Shown here: one piece after another, positions 12,110 to 24,310 of the stretch
Numbering within the stretch: position 1 is the first letter of the stretch
Layout: the number at the start of each line of letters is the position of its first letter
Assembly: GCA_964017235.1 (NCBI GenBank)
Contig: OZ024929.1
Location: forward strand, 163,851,609 to 163,915,608
DNA length: 64,000 bases
Origin: Sabellastarte sp. h YS-2021
Taxonomy: Eukaryota; Annelida; Polychaeta; Sabellida; Sabellidae
Direction: 5' to 3'
Translations under genes and position numbers: made by a program
Notes under the pieces: model-generated
What the model was told of the DNA's origin: nothing
Database searches by the model: none
The model's input: the letters and a program-made list of their open reading frames with translations, nothing else

Positions 12110-12570
12110 TGTACCCCTGTGTCATGGCTTTTATTGGAACACATGAGCCTCAGCATGGCTATTTCTTGCAGTTTTTAAGCAGTATCTGTACACAAACTAG
12201 TCCTGGGTTATTAATTGGCTTTTGTGTGGACACATGAGCCCTAGCAATGCTGAAAATTGGTGTGGTTACCTAACAGCTCACCAAACATGTATTCCAATCT
12301 CATATTTGAGCCCTAGCCAGTTTATATGTTGCACTGTTTACCAGAGTTGGTGAACTTTTTGTACAACATGGTAAGCAAAATACTCCTGTCTCATTAGTTG
12401 TGTTTCCTTTGGGACACTTGTCAGATCTAAAAGGTGTTTAACCAACATGTGTAAGAAAAGGTACTATTGTCTTATAAATTGGTTTCCATTTAAGACACTT
12501 GAGCCAGAGCAAGGCTGAATGCTGCAATGTTTACCCAACTTGTGAACACAAACTACTTAGCTGCTGGTGT
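12110..12570. repeat. Degenerate ~115-bp tandem repeat
   Basis: Recurrent phrases are GACACATGAGCCCTAGCAA, GACACTTGAGCCAGAGCAA and GAACACATGAGCCTCAGCAT. Each is followed by a GCTGAA/TGCA(A/C)TGTTTACC stretch and a CTCCTGTCTCAT/ACTATTGTCTTAT stretch. About four diverged copies are present, with irregular spacing. No coding potential. Confidence 0.6.
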
Positions 12571-13084
12571 GTGGTATGTTGGGCCCACACTGGCTGCTGT
12601 TGTTATCACTAGTGGGTTAATCTGACTGTGATTACTGCACTGTTGACAGTGAATAAATCCTGCTTGTTCTAATGACTTGAGGGTTCTGACCTGACATTCA
12701 GGGTGGTCCACTTAATGGGATTGACACAGGTACTGAAGTTAAATATTATGTACATCATAAAAAATACGGTGAATACACGGATGTGGCATATGGAAACTGA
12801 AGGGCAGTCAGAGGTGTAAGTCTTTTAGTCTAATAAAATGACCATTCATCAAATAAGGCACATCACTTTCAGAAATTGTACTCTCTTTAGAAAATATTTA
12901 CTCAAAACTCTTCTCTTAAATTATTTAACAGTCTTTCTTGTTACTCTGTAACACTAATATAACCCAACCCCAATGGAATGAAAAATTAACTTAACATGGG
13001 AAATATCCTTAAGAGCATCTCAACAAAACTAGACCTATGCATCGGAGAACCGATGCAAATTTTTATCCACTGGAAAGACCACTC

Positions 13085-13530
13085 ATCAAAGCCAGTGAAC
13101 CGTCGTTTGACCTTGAAGGAGGGGCCAAAGTTCAAATCTAACATCAGAAGATTCCTAGCCCAAGATTTCGTATGAGTTGGTTTCGCATTGTAAACCTCTA
13201 GGACCAATAATGAGCGATTTATAAGCACTTTTAACTTTGGTTATCCTCGTTTGACCTTGAAGGAGGGGCCCAAGGTCAAATCTGACCACATCAGAAGATT
13301 CCCAGCCCATGATTTCCTATATGTTGGTTTACCATCCCAAATCTCTAGAATCCGATAATAAGCAAGTTATAAGCACTTGTAAGTTTGGCTATCCTTGTTT
13401 GACCTTGGAGGAGGGGTCCAAGGTCAAATCTGACAACATCAGAAGATTCGCAACTCATGATTTCCTATAGGTTGGTTTCACATTGCAAACCTCTAGGACC
13501 AATAATAAGGGAGATATAGGCACTTTTATA
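13085..13530. repeat. Tandem repeat, ~148-bp unit, three copies (TGACCTTGA family)
   Basis: CGTTTGACCTTGAAGGAGG-type starts occur near 13103, 13250 and 13398. Each is followed by AAGGTCAAATCT, CATCAGAAGATTC, CATGATTTCCTATA and a CTCTAGGACC/GAATCCGATAATAA segment. A related array lies in the opposite orientation at 62935-63365, so this is a dispersed tandem family. Confidence 0.82.
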
Positions 13531-13894
13531 GTCCGCTATGTGGGTTACTTCGGCACTCCGTGGATGACCTTGAATTAAGAGCTTCAAGGTCAAATGAGTG
13601 CAAGGTTGTAGAGGACATGTATATCTGTTCTACATATCACTTATGAAGAGATTCAACCTTCTACCTATGAGATACAGCCAGTAGAAAAATGTAGATTATT
13701 TTCAAAGAAATGTCCGGGGCGGCCATCTTGTTTTTCAGAATGAGGCTATTTTCAGTCCCAGAGTAGCTTACCCCCCAATGAAGATATCCTGCAAATATGG
13801 TGAAACTAACTGATGTAGTTTTTCTCTTAGAGCGTTAAACGCCAAAATTCTCTACAAGCGGCGGCGGTGACGGCGGCATAGCGAATGCTAAACC

Positions 13895-14055
13895 AAAGTA
13901 TCCACAGGATGCCTCCGGTGGATCCAATTAGCAGGACATGAGGTATTCACAGTACCTTCTGGGTGTGACTCCCAAGTGGCAATGCTGAGGACCTGTCCTA
14001 AGATGATCCTGGCTGTTAAATGGGATGTAAAACCCCAAGTTTGACTTTAACTGAG
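13895..14055 (+). mobile_element. SINE body/tail fragment
   Basis: The 3' portion GGCTGTTAAATGGGATGTAAA followed by CCCCAAGTTTGACTTTAAC matches, with changes, the tail of the SINE at 19010-19215 (GGCTGTTGAATGGGATGGAAA). The upstream part is a diverged body without a clear tRNA head. Confidence 0.5.
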
Positions 14056-14319
14056 CATTCATGCGGTTGTGAAAGATATTTGTCTTATTTTAGAGGGATA
14101 TTCTGTATTGGCAATTGTAGACCACCACCCCCCAATAGGTTTACGACTGTGTCCTTGATTAGTTCAGACTGCAAAGCTATCTCTTATTAACATTCATAAA
14201 GCATCATTTCTATCTTTAGGTCTATCCTAGCAATCATATAATAAAATCAACCCATATATTGTGACTATTTTTCCCCCATTTGGGAGGTAGGTTTATGACT
14301 GACTGGTGGATAAGGAACA

Positions 14320-15275
14320 GCCATTTTGTACTCTCGTCTTGTAACCGAATTCATTGTTTTTGGTTCAAAAATACAGCATGAAAAACTCGACAAATCCTTT
14401 CCAGTTAATATTCTTGGCTATTTCCTCTCTCCTGTAGGAGTGGTCAGGAACCGTGGTGTATGGTTTGATAGTGATATTTCCTTTTTCGAGACATGTCAAA
14501 ATATCTGTAAGTCCTGTTTTGCTCAAATTAGGGATCTTAAGCATCTCAGAGGTTACCTGACACACCATGCTGCTCTTATGGCTGCGAATGCTTTGGTTGG
14601 GAGTCGACTTGACTACTGTAATTCCTTGTTTAGGAGTTTCTCAGTTCTTGATCTTTGTAAGCTGCAATATGTTCAAAATAGTCTGGCTAGAATTGTTACC
14701 AACACCACTAAGTATTCACACATCACTCCTGTTGGGAAGACTCTCCATTGGCTGCCTATTGAACACCGTTCCATACTCAAGACTGCCTTACTGGTGTACA
14801 AGTTCCTACATAGTGGTTATCCAAAATAGTTTTTGACCTTTTCTTAAAACCAGAAAAAGTGTTTCCAAAATAGTTTTGCACCTTTTCTTAAAACCAGACA
14901 AAGTGTCTTTAACACATGCAAAAGCCAAGCTGATGGTGTGTTCCATGAGGTCCCGACTTTGCCACTACAATATACAAGTCTTCTAAGCATTTTGGTCTCA
15001 GCTTTGCTTATGATGCTCCAAGGATTTCGAATGATTTGCCTGATGTTCAGCCACTTCTCTCCACTCATTCAGAAGGAAGCTCAAAACCTATCTTTTGCAC
15101 AACATATCAACCCTAACTTCTGCTTTTTCCTGTTTTCTTTCCGTGGCACTGACCCTTGCTATGCCTCAGCTTTATGATTATAGTTTGGTTTGGTTTCTGC
15201 TATTTTGTTTGGTGCTCCTAGAGTCTGTCTTTGGATGGAGATTAGGTGCTATAAAAATACTATTAGAATTATGAA
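14320..15275 (+). mobile_element. CR1-like LINE, 5'-truncated 3' end
   Basis: An open frame at about 14326-14829 encodes the thumb/C-terminal part of a non-LTR reverse transcriptase of the CR1/jockey-like type: VRNRGVWFDSDISF, GSRLDYCNSLFRS, LQYVQNSLARIVTNT, HITPVGKTLHWLPIEHRS and LLVYKFLHSGYPK. The frame breaks just after YPK, where a ~45-bp stretch is duplicated (14831-14914). More C-terminal coding follows in another frame (FHEVPTLPLQYTS and beyond). The 3' tail near 15240-15275 (GGTGCTATAAAAATACTATT) is typical of CR1/L2 ends. No endonuclease or catalytic FADD motif is present. It is a dead copy. Confidence 0.88.
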
Positions 15276-17514
15276 GTGGAACCAAGCACTCTGTTCAACA
15301 TATTTTAAGACATATCCTTGTATCACCATATCCTTTATTTATGGCTAAAGTCCCTTTGTAATAGGAAAAAAAATCGTAAACTGTAACATATACCCCGGTA
15401 CATATACTGGTTCTAACCTGAACTTGCTATCTGCGAGTGAACTAATTTTTCCTAACTTGTATGAATGTTTTGTGGATACAAAACCTTTTAATTTTTTGTG
15501 CATGTTTGAAAGGTATTTTGGTACAAGTCTGAGCCTTATGCATGGCTAGCATCTTTACTCATGCTGGCTTTATCATTGGCACCTTAGCCTGGCCTTCCAG
15601 GCTGTCTGAACCATAATTTAAATGTGAAATATTTTTGTTATAATGCACACTGTATCAGAGGCCTTGTCTAGTCTCAGCTAGCTAAGCCAAATAAATATAT
15701 GAGGACATTATGAAAAATAATTATAATGTAATCAAAGAGTTGTGTCCATACTATACATATAAACGCCTCTGGCAAGGCTAATGGCACCGCAAATAAAATT
15801 GACTTAAATGAGGACATATTCATGATATTGTCAGCATAGAGGTGGATTTTTCTTTCTGACTCAGCCAAAGAGGTTATATTATAGGTGGCATGTGTTTGTT
15901 TGTAAAATAACAGAAAATGTTACAGACAACTTTTTGATTAAATTTTTATTCAACATAATAGATCCTTGGATAATAGATGTTCTGGTGTATTTGTAATGGT
16001 GGTTAAAGTAAGGAAAAAAATATGTGCAGTGGTATTGCAGTGGAGCATTTGTATGCTTACAATGACAATAGCCTGGAGAGATATGCATAGCCTCAATAAT
16101 TTAATTCTCATCCAGCTACAAGTGAGGAAATTGTGAATGACAGCACAAGTGATGCTACTATTTTTCTGAAAATATCAACCACTGACACAGGCTAAGGTTA
16201 ACTTAAACACAAGTATTATCTTATGTTTTAGCTTGTAATTCTAGTCGTTAAAGTCTGTAATTATTGAGAACTAGTATATATTGAAGTACAAGAAAAAGAA
16301 ATACAAAAATAAGAATTAATGAAAGTAAAAGTAAGTTTGCTCTGCATAAAAAGAAAATCTATTCTTATGAATTTAGGGCCAGGATTTCAAGTATAAATTG
16401 GCTTCAAAAGTCGACCATCTGGATGACTGGTTGGACTTATTAAAATATTTTTGTTTGATAAACCACAAGACATTCTGTGGCCCTGAAAAAAATTAGCCTT
16501 TCTTAAATGTAAAAAAAAAATACATATTGAAATTACGTATGTTTTTGTCTTTCATTCACCATCATAACACAAATATGTCTGTAGAATGATCTGTTTAGAA
16601 TTTTAATGAACAAGAAAAGCAAGAAAGAGGTAATGCACTGTTGTTTTTGTGAGATTTTGATTACACAATTTTGTGATTTGTACCCATACAAGATTGAGCT
16701 AAGAATGTGTACCAATATGGATAATGTATCCATTGTAACAAGTTTCAGTATACCCATTAATTCCAGTACAGATTTCACAGTGTGTAGCAAACTTTCATGG
16801 AAAGAGAATTCATCCATAAACTTTTGAGTTTATGCTGCAAATGTTCAGTCTTCGGCCCACTGTATGACTTAAGAGGGAAGTTGCCAGTTACTTGTCCAAC
16901 AGTTCACTGTGTGCAGAATCTAGAAAAATAAATGTGCAGTCACCGTTCTCTTTCACCACTGAGACTGACCATCATGTGACCTTCACAGTGTCACTCCAAA
17001 ATAAGCAGTGCATGGGAACGGGTAAAAACCCTTGCACGCAGTTAGTGATGAGAAAACATACCAACAAAACTGTGTGTGTGTGATCCAGTTTCAGGTCATC
17101 TTTGAGAAGGAGCCAGCTATAGGCAGACCAAGCATGGTATGAATGTATGAGCCTTGATCTGACATAGAGTTTTAAAGTTATGCAAACAGACGTACAGACA
17201 AACAAACCTGATTACAATACTGTGGTCTTTCTCTTTTGCAGGTGAGGGTAATTAAATATAGTTTGAATTTTATTGATGAGCACATAAAAACTCTGTACCC
17301 AAGGGTTCAAGCTGACATTATAGAATGTAATATTTGCCCAAAAATGACCAGCGGCTCACACCTGGCTATATTAAACCTTCAGAATATAATTGGGTATATC
17401 CTGTTTTTATCAGTGTTATATGGTTGTTTGTTTGTATTAAAATATAATCTCTGTTTCAAATCTATTGGTACATCATTCCCAATTTTGATAGCTTTCTAAC
17501 CAAAACTAAACAAT

Positions 17515-17735
17515 CTGTTTCCTTCCATGGATTACATTGCTTGTTTAGCTTATTGGCCTGTGGTTGTATATTTTGACCACCAGTTTTGGGGACAGGAAGC
17601 CAATGAACTTGTGTTGAGGGTTTTAGGGAATTTAGTGAGTCCCACTTTTTTAGCAGATCTGGATTCAAACCCACAACCTTTGAGGTGAGAGTGAAATGGT
17701 TAAATGCTAGGACTCTCAACATCTCAGCTCCTGGC
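17515..17735 (-). mobile_element. tRNA-headed SINE fragment
   Basis: On the minus strand a B-box GGGTTTGAATCCAGATC lies at about 17661-17677, preceded by CACCTCAAAGGTTG and a weak A-box region. Downstream is CATTGGCTTCCTGTCCCCA. No clear tail. Confidence 0.5.
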
Positions 17736-19009
17736 CTGTTGTTATCGGAATTTTAGATTTACAGTAGTCTGACCTATTTATACTTTATAAAAATAATTAA
17801 ACTGTACCCATGGAAAAGTAAACATAGAATTTTTTTGCACAAAAGCTGTTGTGGTAGTATCCTTTTTGCACTCAGTGGTGATTTTTGGGCACAAACAATA
17901 GGTAACTCTCTGCCCTTAACGTTAGCATTGGGTCTTGTAGAGTACATTCATTGATAGACAGGTTTTGATGTAATCATTATAAACTCGGTGTTTTGTGACA
18001 TTTGGCAGAACATACTCCCTATGCACATCCTCTGATAATGAACTAATTTATGTGCATGTCAGGTTTCATCTACCTGAAAAACAATTTTTTTACTCCCATA
18101 ATAAAAATTATCCGTTTCAAATCTAGAAATTGTAGCAACATGTGTTATACATTTTTTCTGTTTGATGAACTTGAAAACTAATTCAAATGCTGTTGTACCT
18201 ACAGTTTAAACCTTTGTTATTTTAGTTTCAGTGGAAGTTTAAATTGTAGATTTATTTATGGATCTTTGAAAAAAATCACCATTATCTGTTTATCAAAACC
18301 ACTAAATTTTTTAGAACATTTTAACTGTTACTCCTATGGAAGCAGTAAGGTGGACTGTGCTATCCCATTAAATTACAATTGATTAACTGTATCTTGAGCT
18401 AAAACTACTGTAAACAAATCCAGAATCTCTCCTAATCCTCAGCAGAAATTGCTTTTTGTCTTCAATCATTAAGTATATAATCATTTGCATGTTTAATATG
18501 CATTAAAGACAACCATCAGTCCTGACTGTGGTAAAAATTGAGTTTTTATAAGAAATAATTTTTTTAAACAAGTTTGTAAATATTTTCGGGATGAAGTAAG
18601 ACAGGCGTCTTCCTGCAAGGAAATGATAAATGGGGTCCTGGAAAAGGGAAGAGGAAGGCAGCATTGTAAAACATAACACCTGATCTGGATTATCAGCAGA
18701 AAATAAAGCCAGAGATGAAGAAATTCTTGGACCTCATGGACCTGTAGGTACTGGAAACAGGGCCAACTACAAGATCCACTCAGTCCTATTTATGCACAGT
18801 TTTAAAGCTTAAACTTAGAGAAGGAATGTTTAATGTTTAATCTCATACGTCTCTTATTTGCAAGGCTCACCAACCTTGTGGTTGTTTTTTGCACTGCTGA
18901 CTGCTGATTACCAACAACAGTGTTGTGACTTCGCATTTACATGTTTTCTTATACCTGGCACTAGCCAATAAAGATTACCAGCCAAATACAGTTACCAATA
19001 CCAGGTTTC

Positions 19010-19215
19010 CTGGTGGCCGTGGTGTCGCCGATGTTTTAAAACTTGCTACAGTTGTTGCTTGCTTTAAAGGTCAAACTTCAGGTTTCCATCCCATTCAACA
19101 GCCAGGGTCACACTGGAACAGGTCCGCAACACTGTCACATTTGAGAGTCAAACCCACACAGAGGTGACAGCATGTCATCTTATACCAAACTTGCTAATCC
19201 ACTAGGCCACTGAGG
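19010..19215 (-). mobile_element. tRNA-headed SINE
   Basis: Minus strand: the head AGGTCCTCAGTGGCCTAGTG (A-box region) leads to TGGGTTTGACTCTC (B-box-like). A body follows, then the tail GGCTGTTGAATGGGATGGAAA and CCTGAAGTTTGACC. The same tail is found at 13895-14055, so the two belong to one family. Confidence 0.68.
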
Positions 19216-20047
19216 ACCTTCTGTTACTTACTTTAAAACTTTATGGAATTCTGCCAACAGTTAATTTAATTATGATGTTTGGGAAATCCTCAGTTTACTC
19301 AAATTTTGAGCAGTTTTCAGAAATTATAGACAAAGCAAAATATCTTCAAGGCAGTTTACTGAAGCATGCATTTCTATGTAGGAGAATATAGATCATTGTG
19401 ATATCTGTTACCTTGTGGGAAACATTTTGGAGCATTTTAAGAGACAGCAATATTTTTGAGTAAATCTTCAGTGTGTAATAACAAAATTACTGATTCTCAA
19501 GTGATTTTTTTTTAAAAGTTATTATTTTTAAAAGTGTCCACTTGCTGATTGCCCATTGCCAATTGTATACATACAGGTGAACCCAGTGAGTAGAACCTTG
19601 AGGATTTCCCTTATCCAGGAATTCCACATAACAGGGAACATTTCAGTAGAAATGGTCACAGAGGGATCTCTTATTCATTGTCACTTAACGGGGAAATCAG
19701 TTAGCAGACTTCTGCTTTTGCGGTTTTTGGAGTGTATGAACGTGAAAACACTTCTCACTATTTCATTGTGAGATAAGAAATCACTTTCTTTGATCACAAA
19801 TCTTGTGGTGTGAAATGTTGTGTAATGGTCACTTATTGTCACCTGAAGAAAACAGTGGTGATAACCTCGTCCATAGACTTGCTCCAAGTCTTTGTATTTT
19901 TTATTCCTCCAAATCTGACATACATGAAATCATTGTGAACCCATCATGATAGGTGGGGAAATTACTGAGCGATAGAATACTTTTGTCAGCCCCACATTCT
20001 GGCCAAAAAGTCATTCAGTCCTCATATAATACCTAAGACAAAAGGAC

Positions 20048-20392
20048 TTTTTATTATTATTATTATTATTATTATGTATTTATACTCAGCGCAATATCTC
20101 CATATACTACAGGACTCAAAGCGCTATTTAACCAATCCGACTGTACAGGTACAGCCCCAACTCACAAGTAACTGACATTCCCCTAACTTGAAGATAGAGG
20201 CTCAAGGATGACCATTTATCAACGTCCTTGAGGTTCTTTAACCTGCCACTGGGGATAGGACCCAATGACAGAGGACCGCCATTTTAAGTGGTCATCCGAG
20301 CCACTATGTATCTGCCTGTACCTGGGATTGAACCCACGTCCTCTGAGTTCCTAGACAAGTGTGTTACCCGCTAGGCCACAGTGTCTACCTCA
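20048..20392 (-). mobile_element. Full-length tRNA-derived SINE
   Basis: Read on the minus strand, the head GTAGACACTGTGGCCTAGCG continues to GTGGGTTCAATCCCAGG (B box), giving a complete tRNA-like promoter. A ~200-bp body follows. The 3' end is AAATAGCGCTTTGAGTCC and then GCGCTGAGTATAAATACATA, finishing in (ATA)n at 20050-20075. A 3' end of this sort, with a short simple-repeat tail, points to mobilisation by a CR1/L2-type LINE. This is the best-preserved SINE in the window. Confidence 0.85.
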
Positions 20393-22393
20393 TCCAGTTA
20401 GCTACTCAGAAAAATTGTACCTTTGTACTGTGGTTCTGAAATGTGTGGAATATATACTGTGGATGGCCAGACACCTCCATTTTTTACCTTTGTGACAGGT
20501 TTTCTGTTATCTGTTTGATGTCTGGTGTGTAATGGGCTTACTACACAGATTAGTTTTTTTATGTAAAGACTGAGCAAACCAATGATGTTTTACTACTGTT
20601 GTGTCTGCTTAGTCTAATCTTTTTATATTTCCTTCTTTATAACACATCACTGCACTTTTTTTTGTTAAAACTGCTCTACATTTTTTGTGCCCTCTTGTCA
20701 AAAAGCTATAAATCTCTGGGACAGCTGTGGTAGTATTTTATTTAAATAAAAAGAACCTCACTCCAGATTGTAGTATTTTGGGTCTGTTTCTAGTCATGGC
20801 TATGACATTAGTGCAAGGTTTATGCCTGAGGAGGTGACCCGAGTATCAGTAGGCTATCAGTAAAGTGTATGTGGGGGAAGGCACCACTTGATTATAATAG
20901 AAAGAACTGTGACCAATCAGAATGTGCACATAAAATTTACTACAGGCCCGAAGTAATAGACCTGAAATGATGGAATATTATGGGGGAATAACTGGGAACC
21001 CTTCAGGGGAGAAAGGGATGGCATATAAATGGCTTTTAGGTTTGAAAGTAAAATCAGTGTGAGGCCTGTTCTTGTGGCATAGCCAGTCATCCTTATCATG
21101 AGTTTGTAAACAGGAGACACACTTTGTCATGTGGGTTTGTAAACACTGTCAAATAGACCAACTGTTTTATAAAGTTATAAAGCAGGTGCATTTTGGGATT
21201 TTTTTTGGAAAAAAAAAAGAATGAAGTTTACATGGGGACCCCAGTTGAAAACAAGAGTGCTCCTCCGGGTGCTGTGTCAGTTGACACTTCACAACATAGG
21301 ATTTGGCCTGTCTGCTGACATAGATAAATATCAAAAATATACTCTATAAGGTAACAAAAAATAACCTTGAAATTGTTTTATCTCTGACATTTTTAGAGAC
21401 ATTTGTGTTTTTTTTAAAATATACAATAGAAATCACAAAATTCAGTCCCAAATTAAAATTCTTGACTTCTTCTAAATGATGCAAAACATGCATGATAAAA
21501 AATGAGCCATCTGGTATACCAGTATAATCATTACCAAAACTTTGGCGTAGCCTGTCGGGTCATAATATCTCAAAATTACTGTATATTTCTATCACTATTT
21601 TTGAGATCTTTATAATGTTTAAAGAAACAAAATAAAGTCACAAATTTCAGCCCAAGGTTTAAAGTTTTAAAATCTAATCTAATCTAATCTAAACAGCTTT
21701 GAAAAATAAGCCAAAGCGCAGTTGAGTCCTCAAATGAATTCCAAATTAACATCTCTTACATTTCTCAGATATGCATGATTTTCCAAAAATACTGTTGCGT
21801 GATTAAAAAACCTGTGGGCTAAAAATGAACTCAAAATTGCTAATATCACTCATTGTTGTGCAGATATTCAAGAATACATATGTTATAATGCAAGTTTCCA
21901 TTGTCGAGACTAAAAATGCCTCAAAATTATATTGAAAATTCCCCAAAAAAATTCAATAATGTAGTATCAGATAAATATCTTTAACAAATAAGGGGAAAAT
22001 AGTTGAAAACAGAAGTGTTGAAATGTTACATAGAAAAAAAACTTTGAGAAATCCAGAGCCGTAATTTGAAAGGTATGAAGTACTAGCAGTGTATTATCAA
22101 TATAAAAGTCAACATTAGAGTAGATTAGATTCCTCTACATCTGGATTGACATGAGTTGAGTGTATTGATACTGTAATCAATTGACTTATTGCCCAGAAAC
22201 AGTTGCTTAACTTAATACCATTGTGTCATTATATCTACTTGGCATCTTTCATAAATTTTCTCAGCATTGGGGAAAATGATTGTCATTTAAATATTTGTTA
22301 CATGCATTGGTAATTTAATTTTAGAGGTTTTACTGAACTCAGAGTTTTGAAACCCAGATTACAGTGTGGACACTCTGCCCGGATTGAGATGAC

Positions 22394-23001
22394 TTATGCC
22401 CTATTCACGCAACAGGCAGTACGTCCCGCAGTTAGAAGTTTTACTCGGCGGTGGAACCACCCCCAGGTCGTCCCATTTTGTCCGAGTTGTTCACACTACT
22501 GGCGGATGTTGGTCCCAGAGAAGCAACCTCAACTCACCATTTGTAGCCGTGTGACGAAGACGTGGCAAAATGACCAATATGTTAACTCACCTTATTTTGC
22601 CGGACGTTGGTCACCAAGAAGCAACCTCAACTCACCTTCGGTAACTGTCGGGCGAACATGTGGCGAAACAACCAATACCTTAACTCACCTTATGTCACCG
22701 TATTACACTGAAAGACGCCAGAATCACAACCTTATGTACGCCATGGAGCACACCTTCGGTTACCGTAATAAAAAATTCATTTGGACGTGTGGCGAAATCG
22801 TCTGCACATGCTCACTGACACGAAATCAGAGGAGAAAATTTCAAACTTTTGGAAACAGCAGTGGGACTCACAAGGTAATGGACATTCGCCACACTCTCAT
22901 AAGGTCGCATACGGATGTCAGAAGGTGATCCAAGGACAAGGACGTTTCACCAAACGCGGGTTACCGCAGGTAATACTGCCTGTAGTGTGAATGGGGTATT
23001 A
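22394..23001. mobile_element. Harbinger-like MITE with TTA target duplication
   Basis: The element body is 22397-22998 (~602 bp), flanked on both sides by TTA. The ends are imperfect inverted repeats: TGCCCTATTCACGCAACAGG at the left, and on the complement of the right end TACCCCATTCACACTACAGG. These continue into CAGTACGTCCCGCAGTTA versus CAGTATTACCTGCGGTAA. The TTA duplication is the PIF/Harbinger type. Inside, a ~115-bp direct repeat recurs (GAAGCAACCTCAACTCACC at about 22519 and 22618). The long open frame at 22347-22928 runs from outside the element into its repeats and encodes nothing recognisable. Confidence 0.72.
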
Positions 23002-23266
23002 TGTACATTAGTGTTGGGACTCACCTCCAATTTTCATGGTCGATTATTCGTCCATTTTTCCACCCGGTGATTGATCCCTGCATATTTGTTTATTATTATT
23101 TAAGAAACACTTTCCGGGATAAAGTACATGCCCCTCTGGTAAAAATAACGGTTAATCGAGCACACGTCTAATCGTCCACCCACTAATACACATGTATTTC
23201 CATACACTGTTGTACACTTGCACTTTCTGTTTACAAACTTTCAAATCTAACTCTCCCAGAATGTTA

Positions 23267-23543
23267 TGATAATGTTGAGCACCAACTCACGATCGGGAAC
23301 ATCTCGAGATTGTCCTTGCACAAAATCAAGATCCTGAGTTGAGGCAAACATCTCAAGATTGGAGTACCATTCCTCTAAATGCAGCCATGTTTAAAGCTAA
23401 TGAGAACTTGAGCTAATATCATCTTAAGTTTGGCAGCATATTCTGCACAAACTCGAGATGTTTGCCTCAACTCAGGATCCCGAGTTTGTGCAAGGACAGT
23501 CTCAAGATGTTTCCGATCATGAGTTGGGGGCCTAACAATAATA
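23267..23543. mobile_element. Foldback (long inverted repeat) element
   Basis: Arms 23267-23358 and 23448-23543 are inverted copies of each other at roughly 85-90 percent identity. Landmarks are CCAACTCACGATCGGGAACA at the left versus TGTTTCCGATCATGAGTTGG at the right, and CTGAGTTGAGGCAAACATCT versus its complement. The spacer is about 90 bp. Transcripts would form a long hairpin. No transposase. Confidence 0.85.
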
Positions 23544-23814
23544 AAGTTTGAACTGTATCAGTGTACTAATCTACATCCGACTTTCATGACTGCAGTTGAA
23601 AACCTTACGTTTCTATATTTCTAAAATTGAAGATGGTTTTATGATTAAGATATTTAGTGTTTATGTACAGTTTGATGTCCATCAATTAAGTCAATTGTGT
23701 TATGACATTTGATGCCCCAATTAGCATATCCTCTACTGGTGATATATCAGGTAGAATCCAACTAATAGGAGGGTGTTGAACAAGTGAATTGTCACTAAAC
23801 AGATTCACTGCTGT

Positions 23815-24310
23815 AACAGATTCACTTCGTAAGTTGTAGGAAGTTGATGCTTGGTAGGGACATTGGTTAGAGGATGTAGGTGTGCAATGTCATGCTTTGA
23901 TGTTGATTTGACCTTGTCGTAGTGACCTTGACGTATAAAATCTTGTCCGGGCTTTATCTCGGAAACCGTAATTTGTAGGAAGTTGTTAGTTGGTATGGTC
24001 ATTGGTTAAGGGATGTAGGTGTGCAACGCCATGGTGTGACCTCGGTTTGACCTTTGATCTGGCTGTAGGACCGTGACCTATAAAATCTTGTCTGGGCTAT
24101 ATCTTGGAAACCGTAAGGTGTGGGAAGTTGATACGTCGTAGGGACTTTGGTTGGGGGTTGTAGGTGTGCAACATCTTGGTGTGACCTTGATTTGACCTTT
24201 GATCTTGTCATAGTGACCGTGAGTTTTAAAATCTTGTCTTGGTTATCTCTTTGATTCCATAATGTGTAGAAGGTTGACACTTGGTAGGGACATTGGGTAG
24301 GGGGGGTAAC
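23815..24310. repeat. Tandem repeat, ~140-bp unit, ~4 copies (TGACCTTGA family 2)
   Basis: Units share TAGGTGTGCAA(C/T), TTTGACCTTTGATCT, ATAAAATCTTGTC(C/T)GGGC and ATCTCGGAAACCGTAA, followed by GGAAGTTGATAC and GTAGGGACATTGGTTA. Starts are near 23870, 24015 and 24160, with edge copies. The same unit, in the same orientation, forms a second array at 40925-41215. Confidence 0.85.

Noticed and set aside
20292-20392. Functional tRNA genes at SINE heads (also 6633-6697, 19140-19210, 50580-50645)
   Set aside because: The A and B boxes are present, but cloverleaf pairing is poor and each is followed by a SINE body and tail.
22347-22928. 193-codon open frame as a host gene
   Set aside because: It starts outside and runs through a TTA-flanked MITE. 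The sequence reflects internal DNA repeats and has no domain.
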